Assembly (NCBI GenBank): GCA_959601495.1
Contig: CAUGPT010000001.1
Location: 1 to 64,000, forward strand
Direction of reading: 5' to 3'
DNA from: Avispirillum sp959601495
GTDB taxonomy: Bacteria; Bacillota; Clostridia; Oscillospirales; CAG-272
Length of the DNA stretch: 64,000 bases
The first letter of the stretch is position 1. Every line of letters starts with the position of its first letter. The position numbers and the translations under genes are program-made. Of this stretch, positions 53,263-60,472 are shown one piece after another. The notes under the pieces were generated by a model, which did no database searches, was not told the DNA's origin, and saw only the letters and a program-made list of their open reading frames with translations.

Positions 53263-54596
53263 AGGAAGTAATCGACTATGCGGAGAACCCCGATAAAACC
53301 ACAAATAAGAAGTTCTTGGACGAGGACTTGTGGGCGGCACTCCGTTACGTGGAGAACGACCAAAAGACCGACCAAACAATGTATGTGTCGGGTATCAACT
53401 GCCCGAAGCAAAGAGCCTACCAATGTATGATGGCAACAAAGCGGCGGTATGGGAAGCTCGGCGGCAACGTTGCTTATCACGGGTATCAGAGTTTTGTAGC
53501 AGATGAAGTCGCTCCCGCCGAAGCGCACCGTATCGGTGTGGAAACGGCAAAGCGGATGTGGGGGGCAAATTACGAAGTAGTTGTTACCACCCATCTTAAC
53601 ACGGATAACATTCACAATCATTTCGTGATAAATTCCGTTTCTTTTAAGACGGGCAGAAAGTTTGAAAATCATATCTGTGACCACGTGGAGCTTCGGCAGA
53701 TCTCCGATGCGGTCTGCAAGGAACACGGAAAGTCCGTAATACCCTTTACGCATTTTTACGGCAATAAAAAAGCGTATTGGATACGCAACTCCGGCAAGCT
53801 CACTCATCGGGATATGTTACGGCGTGACGTGGACGAAGCACTTTCCAAATGCTGTACCTTTAAGGAATTTGAATATTACCTTAAATGCCTAGGGTACAGA
53901 TTTGAGCGTGATTTCCGCTATGAACACCCCTCCGTTATAGCAGACGGATGGAAACGGGCGGTGCGCATTTCAGGTCTTGGTGAAAAATACTCACGGGAGG
54001 CAATGCGGCAAAAGCTCGTTGCCAACCAACGCCTGCCCGAACTGTATGTGCTTATAACACCCAAATGGAAACGTGCGCCGCTGCTTAACTTTGAATACCA
54101 ACTACGGCAGGCACGGCGGAAAGATACAGTACAGTTATTATTTGAACTGTTTATTGAAATCTTAAAACTCTGCACGGGCAGCAATATCCAAGAAGCGGAC
54201 AACCGCCCTCTCTCACCGATGATGCGGGCAGAGGTACAAAAGTTAGATAAATATATCGAGGAATACAAGCTCCTTTGCGACAACCATATTGAGTCGCCGA
54301 AGGAGCTTTTGTCATTTCAAGAGAACTTATCCGCCTGTATCTCTGCTTTGGAACAAGAACGGTATGCCCTGCGGCTAAAACTGCGCCGAGTGAAAACGCC
54401 CGAAGAAGATGCCGCCCTGAAGGAGCAGGCAAAGAAGATCACCGCAAGAATTACTCCCTTGCGAAAGAAATTAAAAGTCGCCCTGCGCATTGAGGAGCAT
54501 ATTCCCAAAATTCACGAACTGCTTGATGCCGAGCGCAATATCGAACTGAAACACAACGGTTTAATTATTAAGAAAGAACGAGGTTATGAACGATGA
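53223..54596 (+). CDS. Relaxase/mobilization nuclease
   Basis: A 457-residue relaxase. The metal-binding histidine triad is HLNTDNIHNHF (His124, His131, His133). A candidate catalytic Tyr is in GGNVAYHGYQSF (about 81-92). The C-terminal 150 residues form a long charged helix (LSFQENLSACISALEQERYA onward), typical of Firmicutes MOBP-type relaxases. It nicks the transfer origin and pilots the strand. It overlaps mobC at the start and parB by 4 bases at the end. No coupling protein gene is present, so transfer relies on another element. Confidence 0.88.
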   Translation: MASTGFWPVKSRLKEVIDYAENPDKTTNKKFLDEDLWAALRYVENDQKTDQTMYVSGINCPKQRAYQCMMATKRRYGKLGGNVAYHGYQSFVADEVAPAEAHRIGVETAKRMWGANYEVVVTTHLNTDNIHNHFVINSVSFKTGRKFENHICDHVELRQISDAVCKEHGKSVIPFTHFYGNKKAYWIRNSGKLTHRDMLRRDVDEALSKCCTFKEFEYYLKCLGYRFERDFRYEHPSVIADGWKRAVRISGLGEKYSREAMRQKLVANQRLPELYVLITPKWKRAPLLNFEYQLRQARRKDTVQLLFELFIEILKLCTGSNIQEADNRPLSPMMRAEVQKLDKYIEEYKLLCDNHIESPKELLSFQENLSACISALEQERYALRLKLRRVKTPEEDAALKEQAKKITARITPLRKKLKVALRIEEHIPKIHELLDAERNIELKHNGLIIKKERGYER

Positions 54597-55447
54597 AAAA
54601 TACTAAGAAAAATATCTCTATCGAGAAATTACACCCCTTTGAAAACCACCCATACAAGGTACAGGACAACGAAGAAATGGATGCCCTTGCAGAAAGTATT
54701 AAGATGCACGGCGTTGTATCTCCCATTATAGTCCGACCACTTGAAAACACCGCAGATGAATATGAGATCATATCCGGTCACAGACGGGTTATGGCAAGCA
54801 GAAAGGCAGGGATCACAGAAGTCCCTGCCTTAACTGTTTCCCTTGACCGTGATGCGGCGGCAATCGTGCTTGTAGACAGCAACCTACACCGAGAGCACAT
54901 TCTGCCCTCTGAAAAAGCCTTTGCTTACAAGATGAAAGCGGAGGCATTGGCACACAAAGGATATCGTACAGATTTAACTTCGGTGCAAGTTGCACCGAAG
55001 TTAGCAACCGAACAAATTGCAGAGGATGCGGGTACAAGCAAAGATACTATTAAACGCTATATCCGCCTTACCAACCTTATTCCCGAAATCCTGCAATATG
55101 TGGATGACGGGCGTATCGCTTTTACTCCCGCCGTTGAGCTTTCGTATCTTAACGAGCAAGAACAGTACGACCTTTTGGAACAGATGGAGCTGAATGATTG
55201 CACTCCGTCGCTCTCTCAGGCTTGCCGTTTTAAGAAGATGAGTGGGGAGGAAGGCTTGACACTCGAAGTTATTGCCACCGTTATGAGCGAGGAAAAAGCA
55301 AATCAGAGTGAAATGTTCAAGGTGCCGATGGAGCGCATTCGCAAATATGTCCCTAACGCCAATACAAAGCAGGCAGAAGACTTTGTTATGAAAGCTTGCG
55401 AGCATTACCGCCGCTATCTGATTCGACAGCGTGACCGAGAACGATGA
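54593..55447 (+). CDS. ParB/Spo0J-family partition protein
   Basis: A 284-residue ParB-like protein. The N-terminal CTP-binding/ParB domain (about 10-105) has YEIISGHRRVMASRKAG and LVDSNLHREHILPSEKAFAY. The central helix-turn-helix is LATEQIAEDAGTSKDTIKRY. It lacks a ParA partner here. Within the gene, 54977-55001 form a perfect palindrome encoding TSVQVAP, which could be its own binding site. It overlaps the relaxase stop by 4 bases (ATGA). Confidence 0.88.
   Translation: MKNTKKNISIEKLHPFENHPYKVQDNEEMDALAESIKMHGVVSPIIVRPLENTADEYEIISGHRRVMASRKAGITEVPALTVSLDRDAAAIVLVDSNLHREHILPSEKAFAYKMKAEALAHKGYRTDLTSVQVAPKLATEQIAEDAGTSKDTIKRYIRLTNLIPEILQYVDDGRIAFTPAVELSYLNEQEQYDLLEQMELNDCTPSLSQACRFKKMSGEEGLTLEVIATVMSEEKANQSEMFKVPMERIRKYVPNANTKQAEDFVMKACEHYRRYLIRQRDRER
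54977..55001. repeat. Perfect 25-bp palindrome inside parB
   Basis: ACTTCGGTGCAA, G, TTGCACCGAAGT: twelve paired bases on each side of one central G, in coding sequence just ahead of the helix-turn-helix codons. Confidence 0.85.
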
Positions 55448-55456
55448 GGTGAGCCT

Positions 55457-55654
55457 ATGAAGAAATATACAAGGATTGATTATACCAAGGTAGAGTTACC
55501 CGAAGAACTGCTCACTTCTTTTGCAAAGGCATTAGCGCCAGAGATTAGGAAGTTCTATGATAGTGACGAGGGCAAAGCTTACTTTGAAAAATGGCTTACC
55601 AAACACCCTGAATATGATGAACGGACACCTGATGCAACTGCATCGGGCGTCTGA
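55457..55654 (+). CDS. Small conserved element protein, function unknown
   Basis: A 65-residue acidic protein (MKKYTRIDYTKVELPEELLT, then FAKALAPEIRKFYDSDEG and EKWLTKHPEY). I recognise no domain. It is probably two or three helices. The ATG follows GATGAGGTGAGC closely and lies 9 bases after parB, so it is part of the same operon, just ahead of the recombinase. Confidence 0.55.
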   Translation: MKKYTRIDYTKVELPEELLTSFAKALAPEIRKFYDSDEGKAYFEKWLTKHPEYDERTPDATASGV

Positions 55655-55695
55655 GTTTTCGCACATTCGACAGCAAATAAAGGAGGATTATAATT

Positions 55696-55782
55696 ATGTA
55701 TAGAAAGAATTGGAGGCTCACAGATGAATGTTGTAATATACGCCCGCTTTTCCAGCCACAGCCTGACGGAGCAGTCCATTGA
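55696..55782 (+). CDS. Possible leader peptide overlapping the recombinase start
   Basis: A 28-codon frame (MYRKNWRLTDECCNIRPLFQ and 8 more) with a strong AAAGGAGG site. It overlaps the recombinase gene out of frame by 59 bases and ends at TGA 55780-55782. It may couple or dampen recombinase translation. No peptide function is implied. Confidence 0.4.
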   Translation: MYRKNWRLTDECCNIRPLFQPQPDGAVH

Positions 55783-57331
55783 GGGACAGCTCAAGGTGTG
55801 CTATGAATATGCGGAGTCGAATCATTATACCGTTGTCGGAGAATATATTGACCGGGCCATCAGCGGCACCACGGACAACCGTGCCGAATTTCAGCGGATG
55901 ATCTCCGACAGCGACAGGCACACCTTTGAGGGCGTTTTGGTATATCAGCTGGACCGCTTTGCTCGAAACCGCTATGACAGTGCCATCAACAAGGCGAAGC
56001 TGAAAAAGAACGGTGTCCGGGTGCTGTCTGCCAAGGAGAATATTGCGGACGACGCTTCCGGCATCTTGGTGGAGGGTGTTCTGGAAAGTATGGCGGAATA
56101 TTATTCTGTGGAGCTTTCTCAGAAGATCCATCGGGGTATGGCCATCAATGCCGAAAAGTGCCTGTCTAACGGCAGCAACCCCGGCCTAGGATTCAAGGTC
56201 GATGCCGAGCGGCGGTTCTATGTGGATGAGGATGAAGCCGCCATTGTCCGTGAGATTTATGAGCGCTACGCCAGCGGCGAGACGAAAGCGGAGATCATCC
56301 GGGATCTGAAACGGCGCAGGGTCAAGACATCCCTCGGCAAGGAATTTAGTCCCAACAGTCTCAGTCACCTGCTCAGCAACAAGCGTTATATCGGCGTCTA
56401 TCTTTACAAAGGAAAGGAAACACCCGGCGGGATGCCTCGCATTCTGAATGATGACCTATTTTACCGGGTGCAATCGATGATGAACAAAAACAAAAATGCG
56501 CCGGCTCGAACTCACGGCGAGGGCGAATACCTGCTGACCACAAAGCTGTTCTGCGGACACTGCAAGGAAATGATGGTGGGCTACGGCGGCACCAGCAAGA
56601 CCGGCAGGCAATATCACTACTATATGTGCAAAAACGCCCGCAGGAAAAAGTGCGGCAAGAAGATCGTCAGCAAGTCCTATATCGAGGACCGTGTGGTCAA
56701 CGAGTGTTTGAAAATGCTGACCGAGGAGAAAATCCGCATCATTGCCAAGAAGGTGGCTGAGGAGTGCGCCAAAAGCCCGGATAACCTTACCGCCAAGGCG
56801 CTGAAAAAGGCGATCCGAGAGGCGGATACGGCCATTGAGAATCTCTGGAAAGCCATTGAGCAGGGGCAGGCCGTGGAGATGCTGACGGAACGACTCAACA
56901 AGCGCATGGCGGAAAAGGCGGAGCTGGAGGCGCAGCTCGCCATCGAGGAAAACAAGAAGATCACGCTGACGGAGGCACAGATTTTAGCCTTTCTGGACTA
57001 TGTCTGCGAGATGCCCGCCGACGATGTGAACAAGCGCCGAGCTATCATCGATATCTTTGTTCATTCCATCTATCTGTATGACGACCACTTTACCCTCATC
57101 ATCAACGCCAGCAAGAAGCCGTTGAGCATTGACAATATCCCGCTGGATGATATAGAAACGGCATTTGAAGGCGAAACCGGAGCTTCGGAGGGGTGTTCAT
57201 CCTTGAGCACCCCTGCTCCACCAGCCCGCAGCGGCGGGCAAAAAAATCGACAAGCTTTTTATAAGCTTGTCGATTTTGCTTTCGTTTATTCTATATCTGT
57301 CGGGAGACATATTAAATGGATCTTAAAGTAA
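55724..57331 (+). CDS. Large serine recombinase (site-specific integrase)
   Basis: A 535-residue recombinase as encoded now. The N-terminal resolvase domain has nucleophile Ser10 (VVIYARFSSHSL), YQLDRFARNRYDS and the ESMAEYYSVELS helix. The recombinase domain (about 165-265) includes NSLSHLLSNKRYIGVYLYKG. A zinc ribbon follows (LFCGHCKEMMV to CKNARRKKCGK), then a coiled coil and EMPADDVNKRRAIIDIFVHS. GGAGG precedes the ATG. The last 36 or so residues (after STPAPP at the attR core) are encoded by host DNA beyond the element. It should cut at the ssrA 3' end. Confidence 0.93.
   Translation: MNVVIYARFSSHSLTEQSIEGQLKVCYEYAESNHYTVVGEYIDRAISGTTDNRAEFQRMISDSDRHTFEGVLVYQLDRFARNRYDSAINKAKLKKNGVRVLSAKENIADDASGILVEGVLESMAEYYSVELSQKIHRGMAINAEKCLSNGSNPGLGFKVDAERRFYVDEDEAAIVREIYERYASGETKAEIIRDLKRRRVKTSLGKEFSPNSLSHLLSNKRYIGVYLYKGKETPGGMPRILNDDLFYRVQSMMNKNKNAPARTHGEGEYLLTTKLFCGHCKEMMVGYGGTSKTGRQYHYYMCKNARRKKCGKKIVSKSYIEDRVVNECLKMLTEEKIRIIAKKVAEECAKSPDNLTAKALKKAIREADTAIENLWKAIEQGQAVEMLTERLNKRMAEKAELEAQLAIEENKKITLTEAQILAFLDYVCEMPADDVNKRRAIIDIFVHSIYLYDDHFTLIINASKKPLSIDNIPLDDIETAFEGETGASEGCSSLSTPAPPARSGGQKNRQAFYKLVDFAFVYSISVGRHIKWILK
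57215..57223 (+). other. Right attachment site (attR core)
   Basis: GCTCCACCA, a direct repeat of the end of ssrA, lies inside the recombinase reading frame. A hairpin GGGGTG/CACCCC (57190-57214) precedes it. Confidence 0.78.
57243..57277 (+). terminator. Probable native ssrA terminator, displaced
   Basis: AAAATCGACAAGCTT, TTTAT and AAGCTTGTCGATTTT form a 15-bp stem, 20 bases after the attR core. A second GC hairpin GCCCGC/GCGGGC lies between. Rejoining attL and attR would place both directly behind ssrA. Confidence 0.7.
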
Positions 57332-57846
57332 AACAGAAAAAAGCCGTGTATACAAAGCGTCTTCGCCTTGCGCCGTACTCTGACGGTGATACGGAAGCAC
57401 TTTGTGCACTGCTTTGCGACCCCGTGATTACAAAAACATTCATGGTCCCGGAGTTCGCGACACTAGAGGACGCCGAACCTCTTGCTAAAAAGCTTGTATC
57501 TTTCAGCAGACCCGAGGATGAAGCACATCTTGAATACGGCATTTATCTCGGTGATCGGCTTATAGGCTTTATCAATGACTGCGGTATCGAAGGCGACAGC
57601 ATCGAGATCGGCTATGCGATCCGTCCCGATCTTCACGGGAATGGTTATGCGACCGAAGCTGTAAGCGCTGTTCTGGCAGAGCTTCGGGATATGGGCTTTG
57701 CCAAGGTCACGGCGGGATATTTTGTCGGCAACGAGGCGAGCCGCCGCGTTATGGAGAAATGCAAAATGAAGCTTACGGACGAAGAGGACGAAGCGGAATA
57801 CCGCGGCGAAAAGCACAAATGTCGCTATTGCGAGATAGTATTCTGA
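57316..57846 (+). CDS. GNAT-family N-acetyltransferase
   Basis: A 176-residue RimJ/RimL-like acetyltransferase. The acetyl-CoA motif is IRPDLHGNGYATEAVSAVLA and the later block is GNEASRRVMEKCKMK. The N-terminus TKRLRLAPYSDGDTEAL is typical of the subfamily. It transfers an acetyl group to an amine; the target is unknown. GGGAGA lies 8 bases before the ATG. Its first 16 bases overlap the current recombinase stop, which is a by-product of the insertion. It is followed closely by the NimA-like gene. Confidence 0.87.
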   Translation: MDLKVKQKKAVYTKRLRLAPYSDGDTEALCALLCDPVITKTFMVPEFATLEDAEPLAKKLVSFSRPEDEAHLEYGIYLGDRLIGFINDCGIEGDSIEIGYAIRPDLHGNGYATEAVSAVLAELRDMGFAKVTAGYFVGNEASRRVMEKCKMKLTDEEDEAEYRGEKHKCRYCEIVF

Positions 57847-57865
57847 ATAAGCATAGGAGGACGCC

Positions 57866-58336
57866 ATGCGCAGAAAAGACAGGGAGATTACCGATATACG
57901 AAAAGCGGAAGAGATCGTTGCGTTCTCGCGGATAATGCACCTGGGGCTTTACGACGTCGATTATCCGTATGTAGTGCCCCTGCATTACGGATACCGTATC
58001 GAAAACGGCCGCTTTATTTTCTATATTCACTGTGCGGCTGAAGGACACAAGCTTGACTGCATAAAGAAAAACGCAAATGTTTTCGTCGAAATTGACCGCG
58101 AAACGGGTATTATACCCGGCGAGACAGCCTGCGGCTTCGGCGCGGGGTACGAAAGTGTTATGTTTTGCGGCACGGCGAAAATTGTTGAGGACGCGACCGA
58201 AAAAGCCTCTGCGCTGCGCCTTCTTATGAAAACGCAGACCGACCGTGATTTCGATATAACGGAGGATATGGCTGCCGCCGTCTGTGTCGTGCGGATAGAT
58301 ACGCAAACTTTCAGCGCAAAAGCGCGCAAAGAGTAA
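57866..58336 (+). CDS. Pyridoxamine 5'-phosphate oxidase-family (NimA-like) protein
   Basis: A 156-residue flavin-binding split-barrel protein. Features: RKDREITDIRKAEEIVAFSR, LGLYDVDYPYVVPLHYGYRI, FYIHCAAEGHKLDCIKKNAN and FGAGYESVMFCGTAKIVED. This is the layout of the NimA/5-nitroimidazole reductase-like group, which binds FMN or heme. Most gut members have no proven resistance role. AGGAGG precedes the ATG. It is 19 bases after the GNAT gene in one operon and ends at a strong terminator. Confidence 0.87.
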   Translation: MRRKDREITDIRKAEEIVAFSRIMHLGLYDVDYPYVVPLHYGYRIENGRFIFYIHCAAEGHKLDCIKKNANVFVEIDRETGIIPGETACGFGAGYESVMFCGTAKIVEDATEKASALRLLMKTQTDRDFDITEDMAAAVCVVRIDTQTFSAKARKE

Positions 58337-58345
58337 ATATATTTA

Positions 58346-58379
58346 AATGCCCCGCCGAAAATCGGCGGGGCATTTTTTC
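58346..58379. terminator. Terminator of the NimA-like operon
   Basis: AATGCCCCGCCG, AAAAT and CGGCGGGGCATT, with TTTT after; it sits between convergent genes and overlaps the end of the lipoprotein gene. Confidence 0.92.
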
Positions 58380-59571
58380 AATGCACTATATAGTCTCTCG
58401 CGCTTTTCATGCCGGGGTTCAGATCGTTGTCATACACGGTCTTAACATCCTCGCGCACCTTTGCGTTGTCCGCTACCCATTTCTGCGCGTACTTCATTCT
58501 GATCTCCTCTTTGACGTTATCAATGCCGTAATAGTAGTTCAGAAAATCCTCAGCCGCGCTCTGATCTTCTATCTGATAGTCCTTTACCATGGCAAGCACC
58601 TGCTCGCTGTAGTATTCGTCGGTATAATTGAGATCTTCGCATCTGATGATATAGTAGAGTATCATATCCTCAAAGCAGGTGTTCTCGCATTTCTCTTTGA
58701 GATACGCATAGTAGTCGTCAAGTGTATCATATCCCAGCTTTTCGGCATACTCGGCAAGCGATATATCCTCGCTTTGTGCTTCGCCGCGCGCACTGTCGAG
58801 AGCGGATTCGTAAAGCTCGTTGTACTCCTTTTCGGGCACCTTTATAAGCTCGGAGTTCGCGCAGATTATGTTCCATGCAAGCTTTGTCTTGTAGTCTTCG
58901 ATAAGCTCGGCATATTCCGCGGTGAGCTTGTTTGTCATAGCCACTCTGAAGTTGTCCTTGGAGTATTCGAGGCGGTCAACATAGAATTCGTCGTCCACAA
59001 CGGAATAGTCAACTTCGTCAATGTAGTTCAGATGAATATCCATTTTGATTTTTCTGCCGGAATTTACAAGATCCTTGTAGTACGGATCGGGCAGTGTGAG
59101 AGTAACGGTCTTGTCCTCGCCCGAGAGCATGCCTTCCACAGCCTCGTCGAGAGCGGGGAAGTAGAAAAAGTCGGTACCGAGCACAAAAGCCTGGCCGGAG
59201 CCTGTTTCTTCGTTTGTTTTGAACGAAAGCAGAGAATATGTGCTGCCGTCGTCCTCAAACGTGCATGTCGCACCGATGTCCACAATGTCTCCCTCAATAC
59301 ATGCGCGGTCGGGATCCTCAGTCCTGGGGCAGAATGCCGCGACCATCTGCTTGACGCGCTTGTCAATATCCGCCTCGGTCGGAGTATATGTAAGATCGGG
59401 CAACTCAAGCCCCTTGTATTTGCAAACCTTTACATAGTCGGGCAGATAGTAGTCGTATCTTTCGCCTGTTGAGTCGTATTTGAGATACTTTTTATCCTTG
59501 CAGGCACAGACAGCGGCAGCGCAGAACACAAGCGCGCACAGCACCGAAACTATTTTAACGATTTTTTTCAT
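58378..59571 (-). CDS. Trigger-factor-like extracytoplasmic lipoprotein
   Basis: A 397-residue lipoprotein with a signal sequence and lipobox (VFCAAAVCAC, lipidated Cys about 24). It then follows a trigger-factor layout. The PPIase-like segment is GDIVDIGATCTFEDDG, QAFVLGTDFFYFPALDEAVE and GMLSGEDKTVTLTLPDPYY. A long helical C-terminal chaperone-like region follows (KTKLAWNIICANSELIKVPE, DMILYYIIRCEDLNYT, YAQKWVADNAKVRE). Cytoplasmic trigger factor has no signal peptide, so this is probably a folding factor for exported proteins. The start at 59571 leaves a long but usable gap to AAGGA. It is followed on the same strand by no close gene. Confidence 0.82.
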   Translation of the reverse strand: MKKIVKIVSVLCALVFCAAAVCACKDKKYLKYDSTGERYDYYLPDYVKVCKYKGLELPDLTYTPTEADIDKRVKQMVAAFCPRTEDPDRACIEGDIVDIGATCTFEDDGSTYSLLSFKTNEETGSGQAFVLGTDFFYFPALDEAVEGMLSGEDKTVTLTLPDPYYKDLVNSGRKIKMDIHLNYIDEVDYSVVDDEFYVDRLEYSKDNFRVAMTNKLTAEYAELIEDYKTKLAWNIICANSELIKVPEKEYNELYESALDSARGEAQSEDISLAEYAEKLGYDTLDDYYAYLKEKCENTCFEDMILYYIIRCEDLNYTDEYYSEQVLAMVKDYQIEDQSAAEDFLNYYYGIDNVKEEIRMKYAQKWVADNAKVREDVKTVYDNDLNPGMKSARDYIVH

Positions 59572-59588
59572 TTTTTCTTTATATCCTT

Positions 59589-60329
59589 TTACTTTGTATT
59601 GTCCTCGGGGCTGCGGGGAAGTTTGAACTTCAGTCTGCCTGTAACGCCTACAAACAAAGCCGATGCCGCAAAGCACAGTGCGCCGAGAAGTATAAGATAA
59701 ACACCCGTATAGTAAACATAGTCGCCGATAACTGCAAGCTTTTCGCTTGCGGTAATGTCAGTGACGGAGGAAAGAAACGGCACAACGTTTGAAAAAGTGA
59801 GATCGGCGATGCGCGCCGCAAAATATACAAATGAGCATATCACAATGGGCAACCCGATCGAAAAAGCTCTTTTCTTTGCTGCCTTCAGTACAGACGTAAC
59901 GGCGAGAGCGCCGAAAGCCGAGATTGCAACAAACCCGATGTCTATAAGGGTGGTCAGCGCAAATGCTATGCCCTGCGCGAGGCTGTATGAGTTATAAAGC
60001 ATATTGAACGCATAGTACAGAGCGGACGCCGCGGCGCTTGCCGCAATTGACAAAAGGGAAGCTCGCACGGCAGTCCTTCTGCCGAAGTACATCATGGCGT
60101 ATATCGCGCCGGTCATGCAGAATGCCACGGAGGCAACGCCGAAAAGAACGGACGCATATCCGCAGACGGACGGCAGCATTTTTACAAACGCACTGTCGGA
60201 GCCGGTGATCATCACGTCGGACGAGCCCAGCGAACGCAGAACCGCAAGCACCTTAGCGAGAAGTGCGGACAGTCCCACGGGCAGAATTGCCGCAAGGCGG
60301 AATTTTTTTGTGATATTATCAGTATTCAT
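59589..60329 (-). CDS. Multi-span membrane protein, function unknown
   Basis: A 246-residue hydrophobic protein with about six membrane segments, small residues throughout (Ala, Ser, Gly) and a basic C-terminal tail (GRLKFKLPRSPEDNTK). I recognise no family. It starts after a TTGAGGATATATT ribosome binding region and ends 17 bases ahead of the lipoprotein gene, so the two are probably one operon. The pairing suggests a membrane partner for, or simple co-expression with, the lipoprotein. Confidence 0.65.
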   Translation of the reverse strand: MNTDNITKKFRLAAILPVGLSALLAKVLAVLRSLGSSDVMITGSDSAFVKMLPSVCGYASVLFGVASVAFCMTGAIYAMMYFGRRTAVRASLLSIAASAAASALYYAFNMLYNSYSLAQGIAFALTTLIDIGFVAISAFGALAVTSVLKAAKKRAFSIGLPIVICSFVYFAARIADLTFSNVVPFLSSVTDITASEKLAVIGDYVYYTGVYLILLGALCFAASALFVGVTGRLKFKLPRSPEDNTK

Positions 60330-60472
60330 AATATATCCTCAACTGTAATATACAGTATTTTATCACAATACGGACGGGAAAGCAATACGGGCATTTGTAA
60401 ATATTTCATATCTGCATAAGCCGCACGTGCAAATAATATACTTTCAACAAACAGAGAAAGGAAAGAAAGTAT

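Larger units (their letters stand above)
35429..57223. mobile_element. About 21.8-kb mobilizable element integrated in ssrA
   Basis: The element starts directly after the CCA of ssrA and ends at a direct GCTCCACCA repeat just past the serine recombinase domain. Left part: tnpV and a K+/Mg2+ transport island, almost all on the minus strand. Right part: a transfer and maintenance module (sigma-like gene, DUF6076, Cys-rich VLP, ParM/ParR, MobC, relaxase, ParB, recombinase). No VirB4, coupling protein or other secretion genes are seen, so it is mobilizable, not self-transmissible. It is AT-richer than the flanks. What looks like the host ssrA terminator resumes at 57243. Confidence 0.82.

Noticed and set aside
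51294..57223. Prophage
   Set aside because: There are no capsid, tail, terminase or lysis genes; the partition, mobilization and recombinase genes fit a mobilizable element.
57316..57331. Real gene fusion or overlap between recombinase and acetyltransferase
   Set aside because: The overlap arises because the recombinase frame reads past attR into host DNA; it is a consequence of insertion, not an ancestral arrangement.
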